Source of the DNA: Aquipseudomonas alcaligenes
GTDB taxonomy: Bacteria; Pseudomonadota; Gammaproteobacteria; Pseudomonadales; Pseudomonadaceae
Assembly (NCBI RefSeq): GCF_900156545.1
Contig: NZ_FTNW01000004.1
Coordinates: 372,001 to 436,000 of the forward strand
Direction: 5' to 3'
Length of the DNA: 64,000 nt
Below the pieces are notes generated by a model. It did no database searches and was not told the origin of the DNA. It saw only the letters and a list, made by a program, of their open reading frames with translations. A program made the translations under genes and the position numbers. Positions 45,654 to 57,881 of this stretch are shown here, in pieces. Positions within the stretch are counted from its first letter, which is position 1. The number at the start of each line of letters is the position of its first letter.

Positions 45654-47408
45654 ATGCGCGACTGCAAGACGGCTGTCTTCCTCACCCACGATGGTGTGGA
45701 GCTACTCTATCGCCACTGGCCCGCCACTCAGCCCGGCGCTGGCCCGCGCAAGGCGGTGGTGATGTTCCACCGCGGCCACGAGCACGGCGGACGCATGGCC
45801 CACCTGCCCGCCGAGCTGGATCTGCCCGACTATGACTTCTTCGCCTGGGATGCCCGCGGCCACGGCCTGTCGCCCGGCGCGCGCGGCGACAGCCCGAGCT
45901 TCGCCACCAGCGTGCGTGATGTGCAGACCTTCCTCGATCACCTCAGCGCGACGCATGCCATCGAGCAGTCCGACATGGCAGTGCTGGCGCAGAGCGTGGG
46001 TGCCGTGATCATTAGCACCTGGGCCCACGACTACGCACCCAAGGTACGCTGCCTGGTGCTCGCCTCGCCGGCGTTCAAGGTCAAGCTCTACGTGCCCTTC
46101 GCCCGCCCGGGCCTGAAGCTGCTGCGCCAGTGGCGCGGCAACTTCTTCGTCAACAGCTACGTCAAGGCGCGCTTCCTCAGCCACGATCCCGAGCGCATCG
46201 CCTCGTTTGAGAACGACCTGCTGATCACCCGGCCGATCTCGGTCAACATGCTGCTGGGGCTCTACGACGCCGCCGAGCGCGTGGTCGCCGATGCCCAGGC
46301 GATCCAGGTCCCGACCCAGCTGCTGATCTCCGGCGCCGACTTCGTCGTGCATCGCAAACCGCAGGAGCAGTTCTTCGAGCGCCTGGGTAGCCTGCGCAAG
46401 GAGAAGCACATCCTCCCTGGCTTCTTCCACGACACCCTCGGCGAGCGCGACCGCGCCCATGCCCTGAGCCGTGCGCGGCGCTTCATCCTGGAAAGTTTCC
46501 AGCAGCCGGCCGCGCGTCCCTCGCTGCTGGATGCTGACCGTTGCGGCTGGAGCTGCGCCGAGGCCGAGAGCCTGGCCGCGCCATTGCCGAAGAACTCCCT
46601 CGGCGACCTGTACTGGCGCGCGACCCGCGCCGGCCTCAAGCTCGGCAGCGGGCTGTCCGACGGGGTGAAGCTGGGCTTCGAAACCGGCTTCGATTCCGGC
46701 AGCACCCTGGACTACGTCTACCGCAACCAGCCGTCCGGCAAGTCCGCGCTGGGCCGCCTGATCGATGCGAACTACCTGAACTCCATCGGCTGGCGCGGCA
46801 TCCGCCAGCGCAAGCTGCATGCCGAGGAACTGCTGCGCCTGGCCATGGGCCGGCTGCGCGAGGCGGGCAAGGCGGTGCGCATCGTCGACATCGCCGCCGG
46901 CCATGGCCGCTACATCCTCGAATCCCTCGAAGGCCTGGAGCACAAGCCGGACGCAATCCTGCTGCGCGACTACAGCGAGATCAACGTACGCGACGGCAGT
47001 GCACTGATCGAGCAGAAGGGCCTCGGCGACATCGCCCGCTTCGTCAAAGGCGATGCCTTCGACCGGGCCGACCTGGCTGCCCTCGATCCCAAACCGACGC
47101 TGGCGGTGGTCTCCGGCCTGTACGAGCTGTTCGGCAGCAACCAGATGATCGGCGACTCGCTGGCCGGCCTGGCTGCAGCGGTCGAGGAGGGTGGCTACCT
47201 AGTCTACACCGGCCAGCCCTGGCACCCACAGCTGGAACTGATCGCCCGCGCCCTGACCAGCCACCGCCAGGGCCAGGCCTGGGTGATGCGCCGACGCAGC
47301 CAGGCGGAAATGGACCAGCTGGTGGAGGCCGCCGGTTTCCGCAAGCTGGAACAGCGCATCGACGAATGGGGCATCTTCAGCGTGTCCCTGGCCCAGCGGG
47401 TGTCCTGA
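45654..47408 (+). CDS. Bifunctional alpha/beta hydrolase and SAM methyltransferase (YnbC-like)
   Basis: Protein of 584 residues. Residues 1-290 are a serine hydrolase resembling monoacylglycerol lipases: MFHRGHEHGGRM oxyanion region, FAWDARGHGLSPG, and the nucleophile Ser in LAQSVGAV near 113. Residues 385-584 are a class I methyltransferase with VDIAAGHGRYILES near 413. The linker (about 300-380) is conserved-looking, with YRNQPSGKSALGR. The same two-domain fusion is found in E. coli YnbC. AAGGA lies 8 bases before the ATG; the gene overlaps the next by one base region (TGATG). A lysophospholipase plus lipid-methylating role is a guess. Confidence 0.87.
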   Translation: MRDCKTAVFLTHDGVELLYRHWPATQPGAGPRKAVVMFHRGHEHGGRMAHLPAELDLPDYDFFAWDARGHGLSPGARGDSPSFATSVRDVQTFLDHLSATHAIEQSDMAVLAQSVGAVIISTWAHDYAPKVRCLVLASPAFKVKLYVPFARPGLKLLRQWRGNFFVNSYVKARFLSHDPERIASFENDLLITRPISVNMLLGLYDAAERVVADAQAIQVPTQLLISGADFVVHRKPQEQFFERLGSLRKEKHILPGFFHDTLGERDRAHALSRARRFILESFQQPAARPSLLDADRCGWSCAEAESLAAPLPKNSLGDLYWRATRAGLKLGSGLSDGVKLGFETGFDSGSTLDYVYRNQPSGKSALGRLIDANYLNSIGWRGIRQRKLHAEELLRLAMGRLREAGKAVRIVDIAAGHGRYILESLEGLEHKPDAILLRDYSEINVRDGSALIEQKGLGDIARFVKGDAFDRADLAALDPKPTLAVVSGLYELFGSNQMIGDSLAGLAAAVEEGGYLVYTGQPWHPQLELIARALTSHRQGQAWVMRRRSQAEMDQLVEAAGFRKLEQRIDEWGIFSVSLAQRVS

Positions 47409-48745
47409 TGCAGGCCGCCCGCGAAACCGGATTGTGGAAGCGCGGGGTTCTCTGGCTATTGCTGCTCGGCCCGCTGTTCTTCGCCAGCTATGGCTTCGCC
47501 AACTGGCTGACCGCGCAGCGCGAGGATGTCGGCAGCCTGGTGTTCGCCTGGGAAAGCGCGATGCCGCTGTGGCCCTGGAGCATCGTGCCCTACTGGTCGA
47601 TCGACCTGCTCTACGGCCTGTCCTTCCTGCTCCCGGCCACGCGCCGGGAGATGGACCGCCACGCCCTGCGCCTGCTTACGGCGCAGGTCATCTGCGTCGC
47701 CTGCTTCCTGCTCTGGCCGCTGCGCTTCACGTTCGAGCGTCCAGAGCTGGACGGCTTCTTCGGCTGGATGTTCGATGTGCTGATGGGCTTCGACAAGCCG
47801 TTCAACCAGGCGCCCTCGCTGCACATCGCGCTGCTGGTGGTGATCTGGGTGATGTTCGCCCGCCATACCCGCGGCCTGCTGCTGCGTGGCCTGCTGCATG
47901 GCTGGATGGCGCTGATCGGCCTGTCGGTGCTGACCACCTGGCAGCATCACTTCATCGATGTCCCCACCGGCGCCCTGGCCGGCTGGCTGTGCGTCTGGCT
48001 CTGGCCAATAGAGGACCGCAGCCCGCTGCACAACCTGCGCCTGGCGCGCGAGTCACAGCGCTGGCGCCTGGCGCTGCGCTACGGGCTCGGCAGCGCGATC
48101 TGTGCCGCCCTGGCGGTCAATCTCGGCGGCGCCTGGCTGTGGCTGCTGTGGCCCTGCGCATCGCTGCTGCTGGTGGCGCTGAACTATGCCGGGTTCGGCG
48201 TAGCCGGCTTCCAGAAGCACACCGATGGCTCCCTGAGCGCGGCCAGCACCTGGCTACTGGCGCCCTATCTGCTTGGAGCCTGGGTCAACTCGCAGCTGTG
48301 GACACGCAAGCATCCGCAAGCGGATCAGGTAGTCGAAGGCATCTGGCTCGGTCGTGTACCCACTGCTGCCGAGGCCACGTCCTTCCGTGCGGTACTGGAC
48401 CTCAGCGCCGAGCTGCCGGTGCGCCTGCCCGGCAAGACCTATCGCAACCTGCCGCTGCTCGACCTGGTCGCCCCGGATAGCGAAGCCTGCCGTCAGGGCG
48501 CCGAGCTGATCGAACAGTTGCGCCAGCAGGGTCCGCTGCTGGTCTGCTGCGCCCTCGGCTACTCGCGCAGCGCCACCCTGGTCGCCGCCTGGCTGCTGCA
48601 CAGCGGCCGCGCCGACAGCGTCGAGCAGGCTATCGCGATGATCCGCGCCGCACGACCACGGATTGTCCTTGGCGAAGCCCAGCGCAAAGCGCTGCAGGGC
48701 CTGCTGCAACCCTCGGCGAATCTGGAGATGGCCCATGGCCTCTGA
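47408..48745 (+). CDS. PAP2 phosphatase fused to dual-specificity phosphatase (YnbD-like)
   Basis: Protein of 445 residues. The N-terminal 280 residues are an integral-membrane PAP2-like domain with several helices and conserved APSLHIALL near residue 135 and HHFIDVPTGALAG near 180. The C-terminal 140 residues are a cytoplasmic-type cysteine phosphatase with the CX5R loop CALGYSRSATL near residue 380. Two chemically different phosphatases in one chain, as in E. coli YnbD, suggest removal of phosphate from lipid intermediates, for example phosphatidylglycerophosphate-like molecules. The substrate is unknown. Confidence 0.87.
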   Translation: MQAARETGLWKRGVLWLLLLGPLFFASYGFANWLTAQREDVGSLVFAWESAMPLWPWSIVPYWSIDLLYGLSFLLPATRREMDRHALRLLTAQVICVACFLLWPLRFTFERPELDGFFGWMFDVLMGFDKPFNQAPSLHIALLVVIWVMFARHTRGLLLRGLLHGWMALIGLSVLTTWQHHFIDVPTGALAGWLCVWLWPIEDRSPLHNLRLARESQRWRLALRYGLGSAICAALAVNLGGAWLWLLWPCASLLLVALNYAGFGVAGFQKHTDGSLSAASTWLLAPYLLGAWVNSQLWTRKHPQADQVVEGIWLGRVPTAAEATSFRAVLDLSAELPVRLPGKTYRNLPLLDLVAPDSEACRQGAELIEQLRQQGPLLVCCALGYSRSATLVAAWLLHSGRADSVEQAIAMIRAARPRIVLGEAQRKALQGLLQPSANLEMAHGL

Positions 48746-49190
48746 GATGCAACTCACCCTGGTCGCCGGCCTGCTGCGCCGTGGCCGCGGCCTGGACCTG
48801 CTGTCCAACGCGCTGACCCTGCTGGCCCTGGCCTATGGCCTGGCGCCGCTGCTCGGTGCGCCACCCAGCGCCGCCAGCGCAGTGGTCTGCGGCCTGCTGG
48901 TGATGCTCGGCATTGCACAGAAGTACTGGGCCATCCGCGTGGCACTGGACGCCGAACTGTTCGCCCGCCTGGCCGGCGATACCGCTCGCCTGGCCATGCA
49001 CACCACCGACCTCGACCAGGCGCTGCACAGCCTTGGCCTGCAACCCACCGACGCTGCGCCTCGCGACTGGCTGCAACGTAGCCGCGCTGCGCTCCGTCTG
49101 CTGCGCCTGCAGGCCGCCTGGCTGGTGGCGCAGCTGCTGCTGGCCCTGGTCGTCATTCTCGCCACCCCCTGGCTTTCCCTGGCTGGATAA
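48735..49190 (+). CDS. Hypothetical small membrane protein in phospholipid operon
   Basis: Protein of 151 residues starting with ATG inside the preceding gene (11-bp overlap). It has two to three hydrophobic segments: about 20-65 (LLSNALTLLALAYG, then VVCGLLVMLGIAQ) and 127-148 at the C-terminus. The segment between contains a soluble stretch with LAMHTTDLDQALHSLG. No recognised domain. Tight packing between YnbD-like and acyltransferase genes makes it part of the same pathway, perhaps a scaffold. This component has no counterpart I know of in E. coli ynbABCD. Confidence 0.75.
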   Translation: MASEMQLTLVAGLLRRGRGLDLLSNALTLLALAYGLAPLLGAPPSAASAVVCGLLVMLGIAQKYWAIRVALDAELFARLAGDTARLAMHTTDLDQALHSLGLQPTDAAPRDWLQRSRAALRLLRLQAAWLVAQLLLALVVILATPWLSLAG

Positions 49191-49203
49191 AGGAGTCATA
49201 TCC

Positions 49204-49827
49204 ATGCTCGCTTCGCTCACTGCCTTCGCCATCACCTCGGCAGCTCGCCTGCTGACCGGCGCCCGCGCCCTCTGGCTGGGCTGCACGGCCCAGCCGACAC
49301 AAAGGCTGTATTTTGCCAACCACAGCAGCCACGGCGACTTCGTGTTGCTGTGGGCCTCGCTGCCACCGGAACTGCGCCGCCGAACTCGCCCGGTGGCCGG
49401 CTCCGACTACTGGATGAAGGGCGATCTGCGCCGCTTTCTAATCCGCGATGTGTTCAACGGCGTACTGGTCGACCGCGACCGCAGCGACCCCAATGCCAAC
49501 CCGCTGCAATCGATGCTCGATGCGCTGGAACAGGGTGACTCGCTGATCATCTTCCCCGAGGGCACCCGCAACCTCACCGACGAGCAGCTGCTGCCGTTCA
49601 AGAGCGGCCTGTACCACCTGGCGCAGGCCAAACCCGATGTGGAACTGGTGCCGGTGTGGATCGCCAACCTCAACCGGGTGATGCCCAAGGGCAGGGCGCT
49701 GCCGTTACCGCTGCTGTGTACCCTGAGCTTCGGCGCACCGCTCGAACGCCAGGAAGGGGAGGACAAGGCAGCGTTCCTCGAACGCGCCCGCAATGCCCTG
49801 CTGGAACTGGCCCCGGAGGTAGTCTGA
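49204..49827 (+). CDS. Lysophospholipid acyltransferase family protein
   Basis: Protein of 207 residues of the PlsC superfamily. Motif I is FANHSSHGDFVLL near residue 40 (NHX4D complete) and motif III is FPEGTRNLTDE near residue 120; the C-terminal PVWIANLNRVMPKG is typical of the acceptor site. The gene adds an acyl-transfer activity to the Ynb-like cluster, distinct from the PlsC at 44011. GGAGTCAT precedes the ATG. Acceptor unknown. Confidence 0.87.
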   Translation: MLASLTAFAITSAARLLTGARALWLGCTAQPTQRLYFANHSSHGDFVLLWASLPPELRRRTRPVAGSDYWMKGDLRRFLIRDVFNGVLVDRDRSDPNANPLQSMLDALEQGDSLIIFPEGTRNLTDEQLLPFKSGLYHLAQAKPDVELVPVWIANLNRVMPKGRALPLPLLCTLSFGAPLERQEGEDKAAFLERARNALLELAPEVV

Positions 49828-49828
49828 G

Positions 49829-50761
49829 ATGGATCGCAACACAATCCTGCTGTTCGCCGGCATCGGTGCCGTACTGCTGCTCGCCACGCTGATCGCCCGC
49901 GTGCTGCGCCGGCGCGCCGGCGAAGTACCCAACGCGGTGATCGAGAACCTCAACGCGCGGATCGACGCCTGGTGGGCCATGGTGCTGGTTATCGGCATCG
50001 CCTTCCTGTTCGGCAACAATGGCGTGATCCTGCTGTTCTACTTTGTGTCGTTCTACGCCCTGCGCGAGTTCCTCACCCTGACGCCGACCCGACGCAGCGA
50101 CTATCCGGCGCTGGTAGCGGCCTTCTACTTTGCGCTGCCGATGCAGTACCTGCTGATCGCCCTGGACTGGTACGGCCTGTTCGCCATCTTCATCCCGGTC
50201 TACCTGTTCCTCCTGCTGCCGATCCTCGCCTCGCTGGGCGGCGACACCACGCGCTTCCTTGAACGCGCCTCGGAAGTGCAGTGGGGGCTGATGATCGCGG
50301 TGTACTGCGTGTCCGCCGTGCCGGCTCTGCTGACACTGGATATTCCCGGCTATGAAGGGCGCAACCTGCTGCTGATCGCCTGGCTGATCATCGTGGTGCA
50401 GCTATCGGACGTGCTGCAGTACGTCTGCGGCAAGCTCGCTGGCAAGCACAAGATCGCGCCCAAACTGTCGCCCTCGAAGACGTTGGAAGGCTTTGTCGGC
50501 GGTGTGGCCCTGGCCAGCCTGGTCGGTGCCTCGCTGTTCTGGATCACCCCGTTCAGTTTCTGGCAGGCCGCGCTGTTGGCGCTGATCGTCAACCTGCTGG
50601 GCTTCGCCGGCGGCCTGGTGATGTCGGCGATCAAACGTGACCGTGGGGTGAAGGACTGGGGTCACATGATCGAAGGCCATGGCGGCATGCTCGACCGCAT
50701 GGACTCGGTATGCTTCGCCGCACCGATCTTCTTCCATTTCGTGCGCTACTGGTGGGCCTGA
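49829..50761 (+). CDS. Phosphatidate cytidylyltransferase (CdsA family, YnbB-like)
   Basis: Protein of 310 residues with about eight membrane helices. The CTP-transferase C-terminal signature is present: KLSPSKTLEGFVGG near residue 213 and KRDRGVKDWGHMIEGHGGML near 268. It makes CDP-diacylglycerol from phosphatidate and CTP, the substrate of the CDP-alcohol phosphotransferase at the other end of the operon. A distinct cdsA is expected elsewhere in the genome with lpx/dxr genes, so this is a second, pathway-dedicated copy. A rho-independent terminator follows. Confidence 0.9.
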   Translation: MDRNTILLFAGIGAVLLLATLIARVLRRRAGEVPNAVIENLNARIDAWWAMVLVIGIAFLFGNNGVILLFYFVSFYALREFLTLTPTRRSDYPALVAAFYFALPMQYLLIALDWYGLFAIFIPVYLFLLLPILASLGGDTTRFLERASEVQWGLMIAVYCVSAVPALLTLDIPGYEGRNLLLIAWLIIVVQLSDVLQYVCGKLAGKHKIAPKLSPSKTLEGFVGGVALASLVGASLFWITPFSFWQAALLALIVNLLGFAGGLVMSAIKRDRGVKDWGHMIEGHGGMLDRMDSVCFAAPIFFHFVRYWWA

Positions 50762-50767
50762 TCCGCT

Positions 50768-50799
50768 TCGGCTGTCGCCTCGCTCGAGGCGACAGCCGA
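50768..50799. repeat. Perfect 14-bp inverted repeat after the YnbB-like gene
   Basis: TCGGCTGTCGCCTC and GAGGCGACAGCCGA flank a GCTC loop with no mismatch. It begins 7 bases after the stop codon, about 55 bases before the true terminator, and has no T-tract. Confidence 0.7.
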
Positions 50800-50853
50800 C
50801 TCGCTGAATCCTGGGCCAGCGCTGACGCCGGGCCTGCATGGAATCGCAGGCAA

Positions 50854-50880
50854 CAAAAAACCCGCCGAGGCGGGTTTTTT
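50854..50880 (+). terminator. Terminator of the Ynb-like operon
   Basis: Stem AAAACCCGCC/GGCGGGTTTT (loop GA) with A-run before and T-run after at 50854-50880. Clear intrinsic terminator, also possible in the reverse direction. Confidence 0.92.
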
Positions 50881-51042
50881 ATGACCTTCCGACATCCTGT
50901 CGTCTGCCATCCTGGCGCGGTCCGTCTTCCTTGACCCGGGACATCCAGTTCCCAGTAGGTGTGAGTAGATTAGCCAAGAGACGCGGGCGAGGGCAGTAGC
51001 CTGTTCCGCCATTGCGTGTAAGCCTTTCGCTATAGCGGCAGA

Positions 51043-51075
51043 AATAAAAACCCCGGCGCTAGGCCGGAGTTTTCT
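51043..51075 (-). terminator. Terminator of the dnaA-dnaN-recF-gyrB operon
   Basis: On the minus strand AACTCCGGC, loop CTAG, GCCGGGGTTTTTATT, 18 bases past the gyrB stop. One mismatch in the stem and a long T-tract. Confidence 0.88.
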
Positions 51076-51092
51076 TTCTGCGACGACTGGGG

Positions 51093-54613
<3,521 letters not shown>

Positions 54614-54623
54614 TCAGCGGATA

Positions 54624-55727
54624 TTACAGACGCATCGGCATGACGACGTAAGAGGAGTCGTCGTTGCCGGCTTCCTGCACCAGGGCGCTGCTGTTGGCAT
54701 CGGAGAGGATCAGGCGCACCTGTTCGGTGGTCATCACACCCAGCACATCGAGCAGATAGCTGACGTTGAAGCCGATCTCCAGGGAGCCGCCGTTGTAGTC
54801 GACCACCACTTCCTCTTCCGCCTCTTCCTGCTCCGGGTTGTTGGCCTGGATCTTCAGCAGGCCGCTGGCCAGCTGCAGGCGAATACCGCGGTACTTCTCG
54901 TTGGACAGGATCGCGGTACGGCTGAAGGCTTCACGCAGGGCCTGGCGATCGCCAATCACCAGCTTGTCGCCGCCGCGCGGCAGCACGCGCTCGTAGTCCG
55001 GGAACTTGCCGTCGACCAGCTTGGAGGTGAAGGTGAACTCGCCGGTGGTAGCGCGGATATGGTTCGCGCCCAGCACGATGGAAACTTCACCATCCTGCTC
55101 GGTGAGCAGACGGGCCAGCTCGAGGATACCCTTACGCGGCACGATCACTTGATGCTTTTCGGTGTGCTCGATGGCCGCTTCCATGGAGCACATGGCCAGG
55201 CGGTGACCGTCGGTGGCAACGGCGCGCAGCACACCGGTCTGTACCTCGATCAGCATGCCGTTGAGGTAGTAGCGTACGTCCTGCTGGGCCATGGCGAAGC
55301 TGGTGCGGTCGATCAGTCGACGCAGCTTGCTCTGCACCAGATTGAAGGTCAGCGAGCCAGGGCCTTCCTCCACGGTGGGGAAGTCGTTGGCCGGCAGGGT
55401 CGACAGGGTGAAGCGGCTGCGCCCGGCCTTGACCACCAGCTTTTGCTCGTCGACACGGATATCGATCAGCGCATCGCTCGGCAGGCTCTTGCAGATGTCC
55501 ATCAGCTTGCGCGCCGGTACGGTGATCTCACCCGGCTCGGCACTGTCTTCCAGGGTCACGCGCCCCACCAACTCGACTTCCAGGTCGGTACCGGTCAGCG
55601 ACAGCTGCTGGCCTTCGACCACCAGCAGCACGTTCGACAGGACCGGCAGGGTCTGGCGGCGTTCGACGACACCGGCGACCAGTTGCAGGGGTTTCAACAG
55701 GGCTTCGCGTTGAATGGTGAAATGCAT
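54624..55727 (-). CDS. dnaN: DNA polymerase III beta sliding clamp
   Basis: Protein of 367 residues, three clamp domains. Markers are MHFTIQREALLKPLQLV at the start, VAGRSRFTLSTLPANDFP near 100, YYLNGMLIE near 153 and SSYVVMPMRL at the C-terminus. The dimeric ring tethers Pol III to DNA. 29 bp downstream of dnaA. Confidence 0.99.
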   Translation of the reverse strand: MHFTIQREALLKPLQLVAGVVERRQTLPVLSNVLLVVEGQQLSLTGTDLEVELVGRVTLEDSAEPGEITVPARKLMDICKSLPSDALIDIRVDEQKLVVKAGRSRFTLSTLPANDFPTVEEGPGSLTFNLVQSKLRRLIDRTSFAMAQQDVRYYLNGMLIEVQTGVLRAVATDGHRLAMCSMEAAIEHTEKHQVIVPRKGILELARLLTEQDGEVSIVLGANHIRATTGEFTFTSKLVDGKFPDYERVLPRGGDKLVIGDRQALREAFSRTAILSNEKYRGIRLQLASGLLKIQANNPEQEEAEEEVVVDYNGGSLEIGFNVSYLLDVLGVMTTEQVRLILSDANSSALVQEAGNDDSSYVVMPMRL

Positions 55728-55756
55728 GGTCTAGTCCCTTGCCTTATGGGCTGCGA

Positions 55757-57208
55757 TCAGGTGGTCAGGGTGCGCAGCAGGTTCTTGTAGTCCTCGCGGA
55801 TATCCGCGTCGGCTTCGCGCAATTCCGCAATCTTACGACAGGCGTGCAGCACTGTGGTGTGGTCTCTTCCGCCAAAAGCATCACCGATTTCCGGCAGGCT
55901 GTGGTTAGTCAGTTCCTTGGACAGGGCCATAGCCACCTGACGCGGGCGAGCCACCGAACGGGAACGCCGCTTGGAGAGCAGATCGGCGATCTTGATCTTG
56001 TAGTACTCAGCCACCGTGCGCTGAATATTGTCGACGCTGACCAGCTTATCCTGCAGGGCCAGCAGGTCCTTCAGCGACTCACGAATCAGCTCGATGCTGA
56101 TCGGCTGGTTGGTGAAGTGCGAGTGGGCGATTACCCGTTTCAGCGCGCCCTCCAGTTCACGCACATTGGAGCGGATACGCTGGGCGATGAAGAAGGCGGC
56201 ATCGTGGGGCAGATCGACCTTGGTCTGCTCGGCCTTCTTCATCAGGATGGCGACGCGGGTCTCCAGCTCCGGCGGCTCGACGGCAACGGTCAGGCCCCAA
56301 CCGAAACGCGACTTCAGGCGCTCTTCCAGGCCCTCGATCTCCTTCGGGTAGCGATCGCTGGTGAGGATCACCTGCTGGCCGCCCTCAAGAAGCGCATTGA
56401 AGGTGTGGAAAAACTCTTCCTGGGAGCGCTCCTTCTTGGCGAAGAACTGGATGTCGTCGATCAGCAGCGCATCCACCGAGCGGTAGAAGCGCTTGAACTC
56501 GTTGATCGCATTGAGCTGCAGCGCCTTGACCATGTCGGCGACGAAGCGCTCGGAATGCAGGTAAACCACCTTGGCATTGGGGTTCTTCTTCAGCAGGTGG
56601 TTGCCCACCGCATGCATCAGGTGGGTCTTGCCCAGGCCGACCCCACCATAGAGGAACAGCGGGTTGTAGCCGTGCTTCAGGTTGTCCGCTACCTGCCAGG
56701 CCGCCGCGCGGGCCATCTGGTTGGACTTGCCCTCGACGAAATTCTCGAAGGTGAAGGTGCGATTCAGGTAGCTGGTGTGCTTGAGCGCGCCTTCCACCTG
56801 CACGGTGCGCTCGACCGGCCGGCTGGCGGCTGGCTGCGGCGCCGCCACGACCAGCGGATCGCTATTGGTCGACACATCGGCAACGGCCGTCGGCGCGGAG
56901 GCCACCGGCGCACTGTTAATAGAAGGCGAAGGTGTAGGAGCCGCCATGCGCGGGGCGGGGCTGCGCTTGCTGCCGATCAGCAGCGACAGCGCCGGAGCCA
57001 GACCATTGGCACGCTCGGCCAGCAATTCGAGCAAGCGCACCATGTATTTTTCGTTGACCCAGTCGAGCACGAAGCGATTAGGCGCATAGACGCGCAGCTC
57101 GTCGCCAGCCGACTCCACCTGTAGTGGGCGGATCCAGGTATTGAATTGCTGGGCGGGCAACTCGTCGCGAAGCAGCTCCACACACTGCTGCCAAAGTTCT
57201 ACGGACAC
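55757..57208 (-). CDS. dnaA: Chromosomal replication initiator DnaA
   Basis: Protein of 483 residues; start is GTG ([18 protein letters not shown]). Domain I about 1-85, a Pro/Ala-rich linker (about 90-145), AAA+ domain with Walker [16 protein letters not shown] near 190 and Walker [13 protein letters not shown] near 250, and the DNA-binding domain with [18 protein letters not shown] near 445. It binds 9-mer boxes in the adjacent oriC. Linker length varies between pseudomonads, and here it is short. First gene of the dnaA-dnaN-recF-gyrB operon. Confidence 0.99.
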   Translation of the reverse strand: MSVELWQQCVELLRDELPAQQFNTWIRPLQVESAGDELRVYAPNRFVLDWVNEKYMVRLLELLAERANGLAPALSLLIGSKRSPAPRMAAPTPSPSINSAPVASAPTAVADVSTNSDPLVVAAPQPAASRPVERTVQVEGALKHTSYLNRTFTFENFVEGKSNQMARAAAWQVADNLKHGYNPLFLYGGVGLGKTHLMHAVGNHLLKKNPNAKVVYLHSERFVADMVKALQLNAINEFKRFYRSVDALLIDDIQFFAKKERSQEEFFHTFNALLEGGQQVILTSDRYPKEIEGLEERLKSRFGWGLTVAVEPPELETRVAILMKKAEQTKVDLPHDAAFFIAQRIRSNVRELEGALKRVIAHSHFTNQPISIELIRESLKDLLALQDKLVSVDNIQRTVAEYYKIKIADLLSKRRSRSVARPRQVAMALSKELTNHSLPEIGDAFGGRDHTTVLHACRKIAELREADADIREDYKNLLRTLTT

Positions 57209-57733
57209 GGAAATCCCCTGGGATCGCTACGGTTGCGATGCAAAAAACGGCCTTCATTGTAGCCCTGGGGGGGCAGAGTTATCCACACGAATCGACACGC
57301 TCAGCCGAATAGAATCAAGGATTTATTGGTGTTTCCGGCGTTCACAACAAGATCCGTAAAGTCTGTGGATAAAGGTAACTGAAGGCTGGGCAAAAGCCTG
57401 GGGGTAACGCAAAGGAAAAGCCCTCTGTGGGTAAGTGGATCTTTTCTGCACAGGCGGTGCACGGGCTGCGAACAGCCGGCACACCACTTTCGGACAAGCT
57501 TATCCTTCTCGCCAAGGCACAAAGCACTAGGCTTCTATAGACTTTTCCACAGCACGCTGGAGGGTCATTAAGTTTTACTAGAACAAGCTCTTTAAAGATT
57601 TTCCTTCCTTTTATCTTTCTTTACAGATTCCAGGCTGGTTGGAAATTGACCTGGCGCCGCGGTTTCACTAGAATCGCCGGTCTCTTTAAACGGGGGCCAT
57701 CCAGGCCCGTATGGACCACCCAGGTAGATCAGC
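57209..57733. other. oriC: oriC, chromosomal replication origin
   Basis: The 525-bp gap between dnaA and rpmH, the standard Pseudomonas origin site. Perfect DnaA boxes: TTATCCACA at 57279-57287 and its complement at 57364-57372. One-mismatch boxes: TGTGGGTAA at 57426-57434 and TTTTCCACA at 57543-57551. An AT-rich unwinding-type segment with T-rich runs (CTTCCTTTTATCTTTCTTT) lies at about 57566-57630, between the boxes and rpmH. The minus-strand dnaA promoter and the rpmH promoter also lie here. Confidence 0.92.
57646..57674 (+). promoter_or_regulatory. rpmH promoter
   Basis: TTGACC (57646-57651), 17-bp spacer, TAGAAT (57669-57674): a near-consensus sigma-70 promoter about 60 bases upstream of the rpmH ATG, reading away from oriC. 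Confidence 0.8.
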
Positions 57734-57868
57734 ATGAAACGTACTTTCCAACCCAGCACCCTCAAGCGCGCTCGCGTTCACGGTTTCCGCGCTCGCATGG
57801 CCACCAAGAACGGCCGTGCCGTCCTGTCGCGTCGTCGCGCCAAGGGCCGCAAGCGTCTGACCGTCTGA
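57734..57868 (+). CDS. rpmH: 50S ribosomal protein L34
   Basis: Protein of 44 residues starting [19 protein letters not shown] and ending with an Arg/Lys-rich stretch GRKRLTV. It is the canonical bL34 sequence in length and composition. Directly after oriC and 13 bases before rnpA, as in nearly all bacteria. Driven by the strong promoter at 57646-57674. Confidence 0.99.
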   Translation: MKRTFQPSTLKRARVHGFRARMATKNGRAVLSRRRAKGRKRLTV

Positions 57869-57881
57869 TTACTCGGAACGG

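Larger units (their letters stand above)
50762..51092. other. Intergenic segment between convergent phospholipid and gyrB operons
   Basis: A 331-bp gap without a supported gene. It contains the perfect inverted repeat at 50768-50799, the plus-strand terminator at 50854-50880, and the gyrB terminator at 51043-51075. The short ORFs crossing it lack ribosome-binding sites and run into gyrB out of frame. Confidence 0.7.

Noticed and set aside
57499..57507. Additional DnaA box TTATCCTTC in oriC
   Set aside because: Differs from the consensus at the three most discriminating 3' positions.
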